Notes under the pieces: generated by a model | Seen by the model: only the letters and a program-made list of their open reading frames with translations | What the model was told of the DNA's origin: nothing | The model's database searches: none | Shown: positions 21,103 to 33,300 of the stretch, in pieces | Position numbering within the stretch: the stretch's first letter is position 1 | Layout of the letters: each line of letters starts with the position of its first letter | NCBI GenBank assembly: GCA_963921195.1 | Contig: OY992536.1 | Coordinates: forward strand, 104,744,778-104,808,777 | DNA length: 64,000 bases | Direction of reading: 5' to 3' | From: Pegoplata infirma | Taxonomy: Eukaryota; Arthropoda; Insecta; Diptera; Anthomyiidae | Position numbers and translations under genes: made by a program

Positions 21103-21915
21103 GTTGGAGTTCGTCCTATACACGATCTTCCTGGTGTTGGTAAAAATTTACACAATCATGTTGCTTATTTTACAAATTTCTTTATTGATGATGCGGACAC
21201 GGCTCCCCTAAATTGGGCCACAGCTATGGAATATCTACTATTCCGTGATGGTTTAATGTCCGGCACTGGTATTTCAGATGTTACCGCTAAAATGTCTTCC
21301 CGTTATGCTGATAAACCAGGTGTACCCGATACACAATATTACTTTGGTGGTTATTTAGCCAGTTGTGCACGTACGGGACAAGTTGGTGAATTATTATCCA
21401 ACAATTCACGTAGTGTACAAATTTTCCCAGCTGTATTAAATCCGAAATCAAGAGGTTATATTACCTTAGCTTCCAGTGATCCCTTAGCACCACCACGTAT
21501 ATTTGCCAATTATTTAACAGATGAGAGAGATGTCAAAGTTTTGGTGGAAGGCATTAAATTAGCTATTAGATTATCACAGACGTCTGCTTTAAAACAATAT
21601 GGCATGCGGCTAGATCGTACTGTAGTAGCCGGTTGTGAAACATTTACTTTTGGTTCTGATGCCTATTGGGAATGTGCTGTTCGACAAAATACTGGTCCAG
21701 AAAATCATCAAGCTGGTTCTTGTAAAATGGGTCCTGGTCGTGATCCTATGGCTGTGGTCGATCATGAATTAAGAGTACATGGCATTAGAGGCTTAAGAGT
21801 AATGGATACTAGTATTATGCCGAAAGTAACCGCTGGTAATACTCATGCTCCAGCTGTTATGATAGCAGAAAAGGGTGTCTATATGATTAAACGTGCCTGG
21901 GGTGCTAAAGTCTGA
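21103..21915 (+). CDS. GMC oxidoreductase, last exon (C-terminal 270 residues)
   Basis: This is the terminal coding exon of a glucose-methanol-choline family flavoenzyme. These FAD-dependent enzymes oxidise alcohols, sugars or ecdysteroids, and insects have many paralogues. The exon opens after TTTCATTTCAG and carries LPGVGKNLHNH near residue 10, the substrate-domain stretch with FPAVLNPKSRGYITL, then the C-terminal GMC signature. That signature includes the active-site segment ENHQAGSCKMGPG (His is the expected proton acceptor) and SIMPKVTAGNTHAPAVMIAEKG, which holds the second conserved active-site position. It ends in TGA at 21913-21915. The reading frame is intact, with ordinary fly codon use that contrasts with the repeat DNA on both sides. 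It resembles the insect GLD-like cluster, but the exact paralogue and substrate cannot be named from a partial protein. Confidence 0.93.
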   Translation, partial: VGVRPIHDLPGVGKNLHNHVAYFTNFFIDDADTAPLNWATAMEYLLFRDGLMSGTGISDVTAKMSSRYADKPGVPDTQYYFGGYLASCARTGQVGELLSNNSRSVQIFPAVLNPKSRGYITLASSDPLAPPRIFANYLTDERDVKVLVEGIKLAIRLSQTSALKQYGMRLDRTVVAGCETFTFGSDAYWECAVRQNTGPENHQAGSCKMGPGRDPMAVVDHELRVHGIRGLRVMDTSIMPKVTAGNTHAPAVMIAEKGVYMIKRAWGAKV

Positions 21916-22452
21916 CGATTGGACGCAACATGGACACTGCATAGAGTAATTTAAAATTAAGTAAACAAAAAAAAATATTTAAAAATATCTACAAAAAAAA
22001 TTAAAAATTAAGATTAAAAACTTTATTTTTTTTTATTGAAAACAAAATTTGATTAAGTGAATTTTTTTATTAGAAATCCCCTACTAAATTTCCAATTACA
22101 CTTTCTGGATTTTACATATTCATGCATTTCATTTAATATCTCATTTTTTTAGAAACTAACACTCTTTGCCTTAGTAGTTCACTGTTGCACTTTAATTTCA
22201 TATTAACTTGTTTTATTTTAACTTTTTTTTTAATTTTTAGAGAAATTTTTTTAATAATTTTTTTTAAAACAGCTATTTTTAATTTTATTTTAACACTATT
22301 TAAAACTCTAATTAAATGATATTTTTTATTCATATTTTAAAATGGTTTCAAATTAATGCCTCTCACTGTAGATAATGATGCTTTAGTTTATTTTGAATCA
22401 CCCACTTTCTCTGTTTTTTTTTTGTTGTGCTCATTTTTTCTCAAATTTTGAG
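21916..22452. other. 3' flank of the GMC gene
   Basis: AT-rich DNA after the stop codon. Possible polyadenylation words (ATTAAA near 21998 and 22012) are present but not distinctive. No other feature is visible up to 22452. Confidence 0.4.
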
Positions 22453-22611
22453 AATAATCACAATTGGACCGGGAAGCGTTTTTCCGCAACTGTTCACACA
22501 CGTTTTGTATAAAAACAAAAAACTGCCGTGTTTTTTCGCCAAACTAGCTTCAATTCTATTTTTATGAGGACAATTGCGGAAAACCGCTTGCCGCTCCAAT
22601 TGTGATTATTG
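22453..22611. repeat. Short foldback MITE, ATAATCACAATTGGA ends
   Basis: 'aataatcacaattggaccgg' at the left and 'ccgctccaattgtgattatt' at the right are inverted. The second matched words are 'gcgtttttccgcaa' and 'ttgcggaaaaccgc'. About 160 bp, non-coding. Confidence 0.75.
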
Positions 22612-23375
22612 TCTAAGAATGTAAACCAGGGATGGAAAGTTTAGAACTTAAGTATTTGTTCAGTACTTTTTTTCAACTACAAAGTGCCACATTACTCCAA
22701 AAGATCGACTTGGTACTATTTGACTGTGTAACATTTTTATTTCATTCTATTTTTTATGTGCCCAATAAAAAAGTACCCAGCAAAAAAGTACCTATAGAAA
22801 ACGTTGTATTACCCGCTGCATTCTATGGGGACAGTAATAAACATTCATGTGACCAACCAATTCTAAAGATTTAAAAAAAATACATTCATAAAATCAAGCA
22901 TTTATGCCCCTCAAGATAGAGCCAAGAACACTTTTTTACTCTCTTAGAATCTTAAATTTCTAAAAAAGTACTTTTGTCCGATTTTTTTTTTCTGAAAGAT
23001 CCTACATTAAAATTTTAAGTTTCTTAAAACATTATTTCAGGAAAAAGAAAAAGTTCCAAAGTACAAAATTTTACCATTTTTACCCCTTTTAAATCGGAAT
23101 TCCTGAAAGGTCTATTTTTCATAATGTTTTTTTTTACTGAAAGGGTATATCATTTTCATAATGTTTTTTAATGAAGGGTCAAATATTTTAAATATAAAGT
23201 TCCAAAAAAAGTATTTTTTCCGGAATGTTTTTTTCTGCCGGAGGATCCTACATTAAAAATTACAAGTTTCTGTGACTATTACTTCAGGAGATATAAAAAG
23301 TACTAAAAAGTACCCCTTAGTATCTTAAATTCCTGAAAGTTCTTTTTTCAGAATTTTTGTTGAAAGATCCTACAC

Positions 23376-24060
23376 TGATAGAAAAACGCTTCATATCACT
23401 AATGAATGGAATTCATTAATGCTGTTTCATTACAACAATGAAATATTTCATATGCTGAATGAAATTTCATATATATTGTGCAAGATTTTCATTAATTTTG
23501 ATTCATTAGGATTCATAGTTTCATTAAAAAATGTTATTAAGTTTTGTTTATAAAATTTGCTGTTTTTGACACCTGTCGCGTCGCGTCTGTTAGTTTACGC
23601 GCGCAAAAAACAGCTCATCAGATCGGCACGAAATAATTTGTGATTTTTTTTTAGAATTTTTAAACGAAATTTAAAATGAAATGTTATTGTTTTATTATTA
23701 AACTCGCGTTGTTTTATATTATTTCGTGGTTTTATTTATGTGTTAAAAGTAAATGTTATATTAAAATTTTGTGTGAGAAAACTGAGTGAAATCTATAGAT
23801 AAAATAAAAAATATGTGAAAGTGTTTTTAAATAAAAGTAGCATTTGTTTAATGAAAGTAATTAATTTTAAAAATAAAAAGTAGGATTTATTCAATGAAAG
23901 TCATTCATAAGAATTAAATACTTTTTTCATTAAAGTAATGAATAATTTTCATAAAATACAATTTATATATTGTATGAACAATTTTCATTAATTTAATGAA
24001 ACTTGTTCTTGGAATTACATTTATGATACCTATTTCATTAATTCAATGAACCCCTCCATA
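23376..24060. repeat. Repeat rich in TTCATTAAT words, poorly delimited
   Basis: Starts 'cactgatagaaaaacg' and contains many TTCATTA/TAATGAA words near both ends (23395-23530 and 23935-24050). They surround a less repetitive centre with a short G/C-richer patch ('gtcgcgtcgcgtctgttag') at about 23575. The distribution looks like subterminal repeats of a DNA transposon, but the right end is not defined. Confidence 0.4.
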
Positions 24061-24310
24061 GGTCTAAATTTCCGAGACGAAAATTTTTAGATTTTAAAAC
24101 TTTTTCATAAAAATTTTTCAGAATCTGAGACAAGGTTTTGAAAAGCAATTTTTTCAGATTTTAAAAATTTTATTTTTTTCAAAGTCGCTGACAATTTTTG
24201 TACAGAAAATATTTCAGATTTATTTGGGTTTCCCTTTAAATAAAAGGTATTTCAAAATTTAGTACGGTCGAAACCTTTAAAACATAGATGGACACTAATA
24301 GAAATGTATA

Positions 24311-24482
24311 CACACAAAATATTTTTTTCCATGAACGATTTTCATAGTATTTATGAACAAATTCATACAATTTATTAACTTTTTCATAATATTTATAAAA
24401 ATATTTATAAAAGTTAATAAATTGTATAAATTTGTTCATAAATACTATGAAAATCGTTCATGGAAAAAAAAATTTTTGTGTG
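24311..24482. mobile_element. 172-bp foldback MITE, CACACAAAA ends
   Basis: Almost a perfect hairpin: 'ccatgaacgattttcatagt' and its complement, with CACACAAAA / TTTTTGTGTG ends. A TA duplication is at 24309-24310 and 24483-24484. Related to 20795-21062. Confidence 0.85.
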
Positions 24483-25573
24483 TATGTGAAATAATTCAAT
24501 TTGTAAGTAAAAATCAACTCTGTGTCAAAACATGTAAAAATTCCGATTCGAAGGACCAAATTATAATTATGTTTTAACATCAACCCATAAAATATCAATC
24601 TACTAATGAAAGCATACACAAATAAGCATTATTAAACAATTCCTTGCATTAACACTATATAAACCTATTATATTTTTTTATATATATTCTTAATAAAACC
24701 TAAACTATTATTAAATAAATTCACTATATGTCAACTTGTATAACAAAAAAAAAAATATATTTAACTTTATTATAGTAACAATATAATACAAATTAAATTG
24801 TACAATTTAAAATTAAACTGTAATATTTGTAACAATACAAAAAAATATTCACAAAAGAAATTAAATGTATTTAAACAATTTTTATACTCAAATAAATACA
24901 AAAAAATACTATAAAATATTAATAGTTGTTATTTATGTATAATTTTCAATAAAAAAAAAATTATTAAAAATCAGCATTAATATTTAAATTCAGCTTGCGC
25001 AAATTCATGAATACCCTTAACAATTATCGAAAAATTTTGTGTAAAAATTTGTTTTGGGTGGAAACAAGAGGAAGTGTTAAATTCGGCTGTGCTTTGAATT
25101 TTCTGAATTTTCACTATTTTTCCTTGATTTTTTTCCAACATTTTTCTGAATTTCTGAATTAAGTATTACTTTTTTTATCAGGTACAAACTTTTTTTATTT
25201 TTAAAATTCCAGCATTTCTCAGAATTTTCCTAAATTTGTTGTTAATTTTACTGAGGTTTCTGTGTGTTTTCAAGCATTTGCTGTACTTAAGTATTCTAGT
25301 GCAATATTTTTAGATGTTTGGCGGAAACATTCTGAGAAAATTACTTTGGGAAATCCCAGTTCTCAGGAAGCAAAAAAGGGTAAAAAAGTGGTACTTTTAG
25401 TACTTTTTATCACTTAAAAAAGTACCAAAAATACACCTGAAATTTGAAATGTCAGATTTTCGGAACAATAAAAAAATAACATTCTAAAAAAGTGCTTTTT
25501 GGAAAATCCAATTCTAATGGAACAAAAACGGGAAAAAGTTCTACTGTGGTACCTTTTTTCATCTCAGGAAATG

Positions 25574-26039
25574 AAGGGCTTACTGCAAGAACTTGATAAG
25601 CAATATTTTATTTTTTCGTGTTTTTCGCCTTCTGCTGATGTTCCATTGACAGATTTTTGGTGAAGTCTTGCTTTAACCCTTCGTACACCCAAAAAAAAAC
25701 GTGGGTATTCAATACTAAAAATTTTACTAATGAACTAATTTTTTAGTCCAAAATGATCTAGTGCAGGCGTTGGTAATCAATACTAAAGTTTTTTACTAAT
25801 ATTATTCAAAACCAGTAAAAATTACTAATTTTAGTACTACTGGTAATTAGTAACTTATTAGTAGATTTTGGTACCAAATCACTTACTAATATTTTTACTG
25901 CAGAATTATTTTGAGTGTACAAGTGTATTGAGAATAAAAGATCTGCAAAAGATATATTTTCTACATTATTTAAAAAGTTTTAAGGCAAAAAGCTCCATAA
26001 AATGAAATGTTGCTTATCGAGTTTTTACAATAAGCCCTT
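25574..26039. mobile_element. AAGGGCTTA-family MITE, copy K1
   Basis: The ends AAGGGCTTACTGCAAGAACT and the complement of TTTTTACAATAAGCCCTT form about 40-bp inverted repeats ending in 'gataagcaacattt'. Copies K2 (39102-39856) and K3 (40040-40247) lie in the window, and K3 is the uninterrupted form. K1 carries a nested MITE at 25686-25917. Confidence 0.85.
25686..25917. mobile_element. 232-bp MITE inside K1, TA target
   Basis: The ends are CACCCAAAAAAAAACG and the complement of ATTATTTTGAGTG. The flanks read 'cccttcgTA' and 'TAcaagt'. K3 has the empty site 'cccttcgtacaagt' at about 40117-40131, proving a TA duplication. 'Actaata/tactaat' words fill the interior. Confidence 0.9.
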
Positions 26040-26684
26040 TAAATAATTGTGCTAGAAACTTAAAATTTTAAATCATTCAGCGAAAAACATGCTGACAAAA
26101 GTAGGTCTCGATTCTAATAGGATAAAAAATAGTACTTTGGTACTTTTTAGATCTCCTTAAGTGGTCATAAAAAATTTATTTTTTGGAATGTAGGGTTCTG
26201 GAAAAAACATTTCTAAAGAAATTTCTGATTCTTAAAGGGGAAAAAGGGAATAAAATTGTACTTTGGTACTTTTAAGATTTCCTCAAATAATGTTTTTTAA
26301 ATATCAAGTCCAGAGTCCTCAAGAAAAAGAAAAATATGTTGATCTATTCTAAGCATCCAACCTGAATCAAATTAAGTCGCTTAAGGGGTAACGCCCAATA
26401 ATTTTTCGTTTTTAATATTTAAATGTTAGGTACCTAAATCAAACGGACGTAAAAAATTCAAATTTGATGTGTTTGTTTTTTACGTCTGGCGCGACGCAAT
26501 TTGTTTCCGGTTCGACCCTTAGGGAGCTAAAAGGATGGTACAGATAAACAATTTTTACTTTTTTTAAAACTATTGCACTAAAGACCTCCAGAATCTCAGA
26601 ATTTGACGTCGAAAACTAGAACTTATTAAGGGGGTTAGGAAGGGTAAAATAGTACTTTTTATATCTATAAATATAAAGTCTCTA
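26040..26684. other. Gene-free tract between MITEs
   Basis: Continuation of the 'aaaagtactttgg' microrepeat tract. The 26455-26530 patch 'gacgtaaaaaattcaaatttg' to 'cgacgcaatttgtttccggttcg' is less repetitive but has no frame of note. Confidence 0.4.
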
Positions 26685-26985
26685 CACTCAAAAAATTATG
26701 TCATTAACTGTTTGTAGTTTATTTAAAAAGTTTTACGTTTTGTCGTTTTAAAAAAAAAAAATTGGTCCAATGTTCAGTTTTTTTAAATGATTATTTCTGT
26801 TCTTTGTTTCAAAAATAACAACATAAAAAAAAAAGACTTTCATTAGCATTAAATTTTTACAGTCATTAATTTTTGTGCTGTAAGTAAAAATAAGTGATTC
26901 TTCTTTCATTTTTAATGACTTGTATACGTTATTTTTTTTTTTAATTGCTGTTATTTTTTAAAGAGAAGTCATTAGTTTTTACCTA

Positions 26986-27534
26986 CACTTAGAAAATTAT
27001 GTAGGTTACTACATGTTAGTTGTTTGTATATTTTACAGTATTTAGTTATTTTCAACTACAAAGTCAGTTGTTTTTGTATGAAAAATATCAAACAACTATT
27101 TCTGTTAGTTATTTTAAGTAGTTTTTTTGGATAACTAACAAAAAAGTACTGTGATGTAGTAACAGTTATTTAAAGTAGTTAATTAAATTTTTTTATCTCT
27201 GAAAAATTTTCAAAGTTTTTTTCCAAAAAATAAAAATATTTTTTTTTTTCACACTTAAAAAAAAAAAAAAAAATTTGGTTTTCAATTTTTTTTCTAAAAA
27301 ATTTTTTGAAAAAAAAAAAAAATTTATTGATTTTTTTATTTTTACTACATTTTAGTTGTTTTGACTACAAATGTAAGTAGTTTTTACTACATAAGTCAGT
27401 TGTTTTTTGTCAGTTAAAATAACTAACATTGTTAGTTGATTTAACTGAAAAAGTAGTTGACCCCAAAAAAACTTACAAAGTAGTTATTTTAACTGACATT
27501 TTCAGTTGATTTTACTAACATAATTTTTTGAGTG
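26986..27534. mobile_element. 'gtagtt' MITE, CACTTAGAAAATTATG ends
   Basis: Ends CACTTAGAAAATTATGT and the complement of ACATAATTTTTTGAGTG, with TA on both sides. The interior is filled with TTAGTTATTTTAACT-like words. The same family as the outer arms of 31656-34860 and a diverged copy at 29284-29776. Confidence 0.8.
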
Positions 27535-27616
27535 TACTTGTGTTTGGTTATTTTTTTGTAGACAACAAATTCAAAAAACTATTTATAGAAATATAAAAAC
27601 ATGTTTGAATCAAGTG

Positions 27617-27690
27617 ACTTTGGCACGATGTGTAGAGTGTTTGGCCAGAATGTAGTTGATTGCGGGATCGATTCCCCAAAAATGTTTTTT
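27617..27690 (+). repeat. tRNA-derived (SINE-like) segment
   Basis: A-box-like TGGCACGATGTGTAG starts at 27621 and B box GGGATCGATTCCC at 27664, 43 bases apart as in a tRNA, followed by A- and T-rich DNA. Arms other than the T arm do not fold well, so this is not called a tRNA gene. Confidence 0.5.
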
Positions 27691-28138
27691 TTAATAAAAT
27701 TCAATAGAAAAATTGTAAAAATAACCTACGAAATCATTAATTTTTAATGTTTTCGTATGTTTTTTTTTTTATTTTGTTGGTAAAAATAACACAAGAAGCA
27801 TTAATTTTTAATGTTTTCGTAGGTTATATTTTTTTCGAATTTGTTGGTAAAACAAATGAAAGCAACGTTATTTTTTAATGTTCAATGTTATTTATTTTGG
27901 AAAATTTTATTAACAGTAAAAAATAAATGTTGATGTTTGTTAAAACAAATGAATAATTACTGGGATGGTTTTTAAATGTTTTCTCACTTGTTTTAAATAG
28001 TTTTTTATTTGTTTTTGCCTACAAAATATTTTGAGTGTAGATAATTTTTTTTAACTCACGTTATACAGAAAGAAATGAAACCTTCATGGAACGAAATAAA
28101 ATAAAAAATCGTGGTTCTCAATAAAGTATGGTTCAAAT

Positions 28139-28797
28139 TCGAGATGGGCACATGAGCAGATTACAGCGTGATTCGCGTGATCACGCGTGAGTGTGACGGA
28201 ATTCATTTTACTCACGTGATTGTGAGTGAGTGTGAGTGGAGAAAAAAATTGTGTGAATGAGTGTGCGTGTGTAAGATTTTTGCGTGAGTGAGTGTGCGTG
28301 AGTCGATATTTTTCTTTTGTACCAAAAAAAGAAACAAAAAAATTGTAAAATTGGGCTTAACTTCCAGATTTCGTCCAGAAAAAAGCAAAAAAAAATTAAA
28401 TTTAAACTTGAAATTTTGCTGAAAAGTTTGAGTGGAGAAAAAAATTGTGTGAGTGAGTGTGCGTGTGTAAGATTTTTGCGTGAGTGAGTGTGCGTGAGTC
28501 GATAATTTTCTTTTGTACCAAAAAGAGAAACAAAAAAATTGTAAAATTGGGCTTAACGTCCAGATTTCGTTCAAAAAAAAGCAAAAGAAAATTTAAAATT
28601 TAAACTTTAAATTTTGCTGAAAATTTTGAAAGATTTTTGAAATTTTAGTTTTTTTTTTTTTTTTGTATAAATAAGAGTTTTTTGAGTGTGAGTCAACGTG
28701 AGTGTGATTGAAGCGTGCGTGAGTGCACGTGAGTGTGAGTTGTATTAAATTTGTGATTGTGAGTAAGTGTGAGTAGAAAAAATATGCTCCTGAGTGA
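28139..28797. mobile_element. 'gtgagtgtgag' hAT MITE, copy M1, right end lost
   Basis: 'gatgggcacatgagcagatta' and 'tactcacgtgattgtgagtg' match M2 (37207-37862). About 200 bp (28233-28435) is repeated directly at 28436-28630. The terminal TAGAGA of M2 reads TTCGAGA here, and the right terminus is missing. The long minus-strand frame over it is a product of the GTGAGT repeat. Confidence 0.65.
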
Positions 28798-28971
28798 TAT
28801 AAAATAAAAAAATAAATAATAATTTAGCTCCATTGCCATGTTTTTCTTCTTTTAAGTTCATATTTTTCTTAAAAATAAGGAAAGAAACAATTTTTTAATA
28901 TTATGATCATATAAACTAAAAAATTGGAAAAATTGTATTTCAATTTAGTTCATACACATTTAAGGACCCGA

Positions 28972-29045
28972 TTGGGTGAAGACCCCATTGGGTTCGGACC
29001 CGATAGGTTCAGACCCCGATGGGACCATACCCAGTTGGGTTTCTT
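28972..29045 (+). repeat. Small minisatellite GACCCGATGGGTTC
   Basis: About five degenerate tandem units of 15-17 bp of the type GGACCCGATTGGGTGAA, in a local G/C island within A/T-rich DNA. Confidence 0.7.
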
Positions 29046-29283
29046 AAAAATGTGTGTCCGTTTCGCTCTACCTTGCTTAGTTTTTTAAATACGTTAATTT
29101 TGGGTATTTGGCGGTCTTGTTCTCCGTGCTAAGAGCTACAAAATTCCTTTTGAAATTGTTGTTGTGTTGGCAAAATTTAACAAGATATGAGCATTTTTAA
29201 ATTTTTGGGAATGCCAACTTTTTTAAATCCAAAGTTAGGACCCATTATGGTCCATACATGTAAAGTGTACCGGCGATACTATG

Positions 29284-29776
29284 CACTTAGAAAATTATTG
29301 CAGTTACTACATGCTGGTCATTTGTGTAGTAAGTAGTAGTTGTTGTTTTCAACTACAACTTCAGTTGTTTTTGGGTGAAAAATCTCAAACAACTGTTTTT
29401 TGTAGTTGTTTTAAAAAATAAATACAAAAAATTACTACATTGTAGTAACAGTTGTTTTATGTAGTTGTTTTTAGTCTATAAAAAACTTTAATTTTTTTTG
29501 GACGATTTGGAAGTGTCAGATGCAGCATAAATTATTTCCAAATAATTTTAACCGTTTTTTAAGTTTAGAAGAAAATTCAGATAATTTGAGTTACAGTAAA
29601 AATAACTGTTATTTGAAGTAGTTTTTACCGTTTTTTGTAGTTATTAATTGATAGTTAAAAACAACAACAATTTGTGGTTGATTTTACCGTAAAATGTAGT
29701 GGACGCCAAAACAACAGCAAATGTAGTAGTTTTAACTGTCTTTTGAGTGGAATCTACCGTCATAATTTTTTGAGTG
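29284..29776. mobile_element. Diverged 'gtagtt' MITE
   Basis: Ends CACTTAGAAAATTATTGC and the complement of GTCATAATTTTTTGAGTG. The interior is rich in GTAGTTGTTTT/CAACTAC. Related to 26986-27534, but the TA flanks have decayed. Confidence 0.75.
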
Positions 29777-30367
29777 TGGCTTAGTTTTCGAGATATCGTC
29801 ATATTAGGTTTTTTGAAAAAAAAATCCCCAAGTTATAAAAATTTTACTAAAATGGTGGAAAAAAACTTCCTCAAATCTAAGAAGATGAACTGATTGGCAG
29901 AAAATTACGTCCTTAAACTAAAGATGAGGAATGTGTTTTAAAAATAAAGATTTTTTTATATACATATTTAGGAAAAATTTCTTTGGCGGTAAGAATTTCT
30001 TCCATGTATTAGGGAATTCCATTTAAGGAAAATAATGGACTATTTAATAGTACGTGAACTAAAATTTTTTCCTAGCAGTTAAGAAAATTTCCCAACTTTT
30101 AGTTAAATTTAACTAAATTATGAGAAAATTTATAAACTATTTTGAAAAAAATTTTTCCAAAATTTTACTTAAGGTTTTTTTTTAGTGTATACAGACGGAT
30201 GATATTTCGATACCCCATACTGATGTTGAAGGGAATACAAAAATATATACTTAATTTCTATTGCATGTTTAAAAACAAGTGTTAAAACATTTGTATAAAA
30301 TTACATTATTCAAACCGTTAGAAATTTATTCTTAAATTATATTTCAAACGCGGAAATACATTGCGTT
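29777..30367. other. 5' flank of the odorant-binding protein gene
   Basis: AT-rich. From 29800 to 30190 it has repeat-like words, ending 'cagacggatgatatttcgataccccatactgatg' (fragment of an R1-type right end). Bases 30240-30367 immediately upstream of the start codon may hold the promoter, but no clear TATA/initiator pair stands out. Confidence 0.4.
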
Positions 30368-33300
30368 ATGTATCGGAAATATTTAAAATTGTTATTGTTT
30401 CCTTTGATTTTCTTAAAAACTTGTAATTCAATACAAAAAGCTAAGGATAACGGTGATATTTATATAGTGACAGAAGAAAAATTTATTGAAGATATTAAAT
30501 CTAAAATGCAAACAGAATCTTCCTTATCCACAGATTTCAATACTACATCCAACTTAACGGCTTCAAATATTATAAATTTTGATGCTGTGATAGCATTATG
30601 TAATTCCAGTTTTTCCATACCCATGAGTAATTTGTTGTAATATTTAAAAATGTTTAATATTTAAAATATATTTTTTTTTTTATTTTGAATTCAGATTATT
30701 ATTTGAAATTTAATAACACCGCTGAATTGCCAGATTTGGTCGATAAAACTGGTATGGTAAGTTTGTTAAATTTTTTAAAAAATAATAGTTCCAAATTTAA
30801 TAATTTCCTTAATTTAAGTGTTTTATACGTTGTTTATATGAAAAATCTGGTTTAATTGAAAATTGGAAATTGAATGGTGCGAAAATTCGAGCAAATATTT
30901 GGCCTGCAACAGGAGATTCTATAGAAGTATGCGAAAAGGAGGGAGGTGAGTATGCTTGTTCATAAATTCTCCGAGAGATAAAATTTTACTTTTTCGATCT
31001 ACTGAAAGAGTGAAACAAATATTCTGAAAAAAGCTTCTTGCGATTTCTGATTCATAACAAGGAAGGTCTTTTAGAGGTCACCCACCGATTGTCCTGAAAC
31101 TTGCATATGGGAATGAGGGTAGAAAAATAAGAGTTACCTGTTTTTTTAGCTGCCCCATCTCAATTTAAAAAAGGGTTGCCACCTTATGAAAAAAAAGGTC
31201 TTTCGGGAAAATCCGAATAAAATCAGAACTAGCAGGAATTTCGCCAAACGCAAAAATACGGGTCAGCTTAATTTTAATAGAGATTCTTATATATGATTTT
31301 GGCGGTCGTACGTATATATGTCTCCATATAAACTACCCCAACGTTTTTACATTTTTGAAGATAAGGATTTAACAAAGCCAAATTCAGACACGACCTAAAC
31401 ACAATTGAATAGGCCTTGAAAAAACCTTTCGATCTGTATAAAATGTTCATATAGTTTTATTTTAAATAAATGTGAAAAATCCTTAAAAAAAAACTAAAAA
31501 AATCCCGTTTTTCCCCTCCCCTTTGACCCGCTGAATGTAAGATTGGGCAGCTAAGAAAAAACAGGTAACTCTTATTTTCCTCCCCTCTTTCCCATGTACA
31601 TGTTTCAGGAGAATCAGTGGGTGCCCTGTGAAAGACCTTTTTTGTAAGTGGCTTACACTCAAAAAATTATGTTAGTAAAATCAACTGAAAATGTCAGTTA
31701 AAATAAATACTTTGTTAGTTGTTTTGTGGTCAACTACCTTTTCAGTTAAATTAACTTACAATGTTAGTTATTTTAACTGACAAAAAAACAACTGACTTAT
31801 GTAGTAAAAACTACTTACATTTGTAGTCAAAACAACTAAAATGTAGTCAAAATAATCATTACATAATTTTTTTTAAACAACACTGTGCAACAAGAAAAAT
31901 GAGCCTCAATGGCTTCAACGCCATATGAAAGTAGACCATCAAGTGAACAAAATCACCAAAGGGTTTTGCAAAGTCAGTTCGGATTTCTTTTTTAAAAGCC
32001 CACTGAAGTTTTTATATTTTTATCAAAGGCGTTTGGAAAACGTCAAAAATACTATAATAAGAACACATCTGAGCTTCAAAATATGATGTGATGTCTTCAG
32101 TGAAATTTTATGGCGGTTCTTTTCTTAGAAAACTTTAACTCTCTAGCTGCCATTTTAAGGGGTCATTTTAGTCCTTTTTCAAAAATTAAACACAGAAGTC
32201 TAATAAAACGTCCATTTAGAGGGTTAAAATGTTCTACAAATATTTTCCTCATAAAATTTCACTAGGGGTCGTCAAATGTTCAAAGCTTGTGCAACATGCG
32301 TAAAATGCTTAAAAAGGGTCAATTATAAACAATCAATGTTTGTTACTTTTTTTTACCAAAGCAGTGTTAGAAAATATCGACAAAAAACGGTGCAAATATA
32401 CTTTTAAGCTAAAAATGATGTTCTGATGTGTTTTATAAAATTTTATGATAATTCTTTTCTTTGACCAAATTAACCCTCTAGCTCCCGTTTTAAAGGGTCA
32501 TTTTTGTCCTTTTTTAAAAGAAATACAAAAAAAATCTATAAAAAGGCAGTTAGAGGGTTAAAATGTTTTACAAATATTTTCTGCATCAAATTTTACTTGG
32601 GCACGTCTAAGACAGAAAGTTAGTCCAGCATATAGAAAATGCTTTAAAATTTTAAAGTATTAACATTTTTTTTAATATTTTTTTTGGGCCGAAATATAAA
32701 AAAAAAAAACAAGTAAAAAAGTTAAATTCGACTTTTTCGAATGTATTGATACCCTCCACAATGTAAAAAAGTTTATTTGCAAAAACAAAAAAAAATTTTT
32801 AGGAAAAAAAAATCCGCGAAAAAGTTTTTTGGTAAAAAAAAATTGACGAAAATGTTTTTTTTTTGTAAAAAAATATGTTTGTACTTGTCTAAATTCCATT
32901 CGGTGGAATATATATCTGTTTTATCTGCTTAATACTTTGGTCGTGATCACCATTTCAGATATCTTGGGAAAAAGTCGCGTGATGCCGTTTTAGCGGAAAT
33001 TTGTTGGTGGAGCAAAAATATATTTGAGGACGAAGAAGAATTAGGTGAGGAAAAGACCTAAGCTTTCTTTTGAGTCAAAAAAAGCGCCCGACATAACCTT
33101 AAAATACAAAATGCTATAATTCGGTTGCTCGTTGACACATGTGGACAGAATTGATCACCGAATGGTATTTAAACAAGTTCAAACATATTTAAAAAAAAAA
33201 ACATTTTCGTTGAAGTTTTTTTTTTTACCAATAAAATTTTTTCGCGGATTTTTTTTTTTAAATTTTTTTTTTTTTTTAAATAAACTTTTTTACATTGTGG

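Larger units (their letters stand above)
22629..25573. repeat. Gene-free tract of 'aaaagtacttt' microrepeats with inserted MITEs
   Basis: It opens with CAGGGATGGAAAG, which resembles the D2 end, but no matching right end was found. Words like 'cttaaatttctgaaaa' and 'aaaaagtaccaaag' recur with heavy drift through 26300. Inserted in it are a 'ttcattaat'-rich segment (23376-24060) and the foldback at 24311-24482. Bases 24566-24990 are a nearly pure A/T tract. No gene is supported. Confidence 0.5.
26685..28037. mobile_element. MITE-like element, CACTCAAAAAATTATG left end, TA target
   Basis: Left end CACTCAAAAAATTATGTCATT, right end complement of AAAATATTTTGAGTG, TA at 26683-26684 and 28038-28039. 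A second member of the same end-family (26986-27534) is nested in it, and a tRNA-like segment lies at 27617-27690. 'Aatgttttcgtaggttat' is repeated near 27750-27830. Confidence 0.6.

Noticed and set aside
28212..28584. Minus-strand frames of about 120 codons with Thr/His repeats
   Set aside because: They follow the GTGAGTGTGAG repeat of the MITE M1. No start context or conserved domain.
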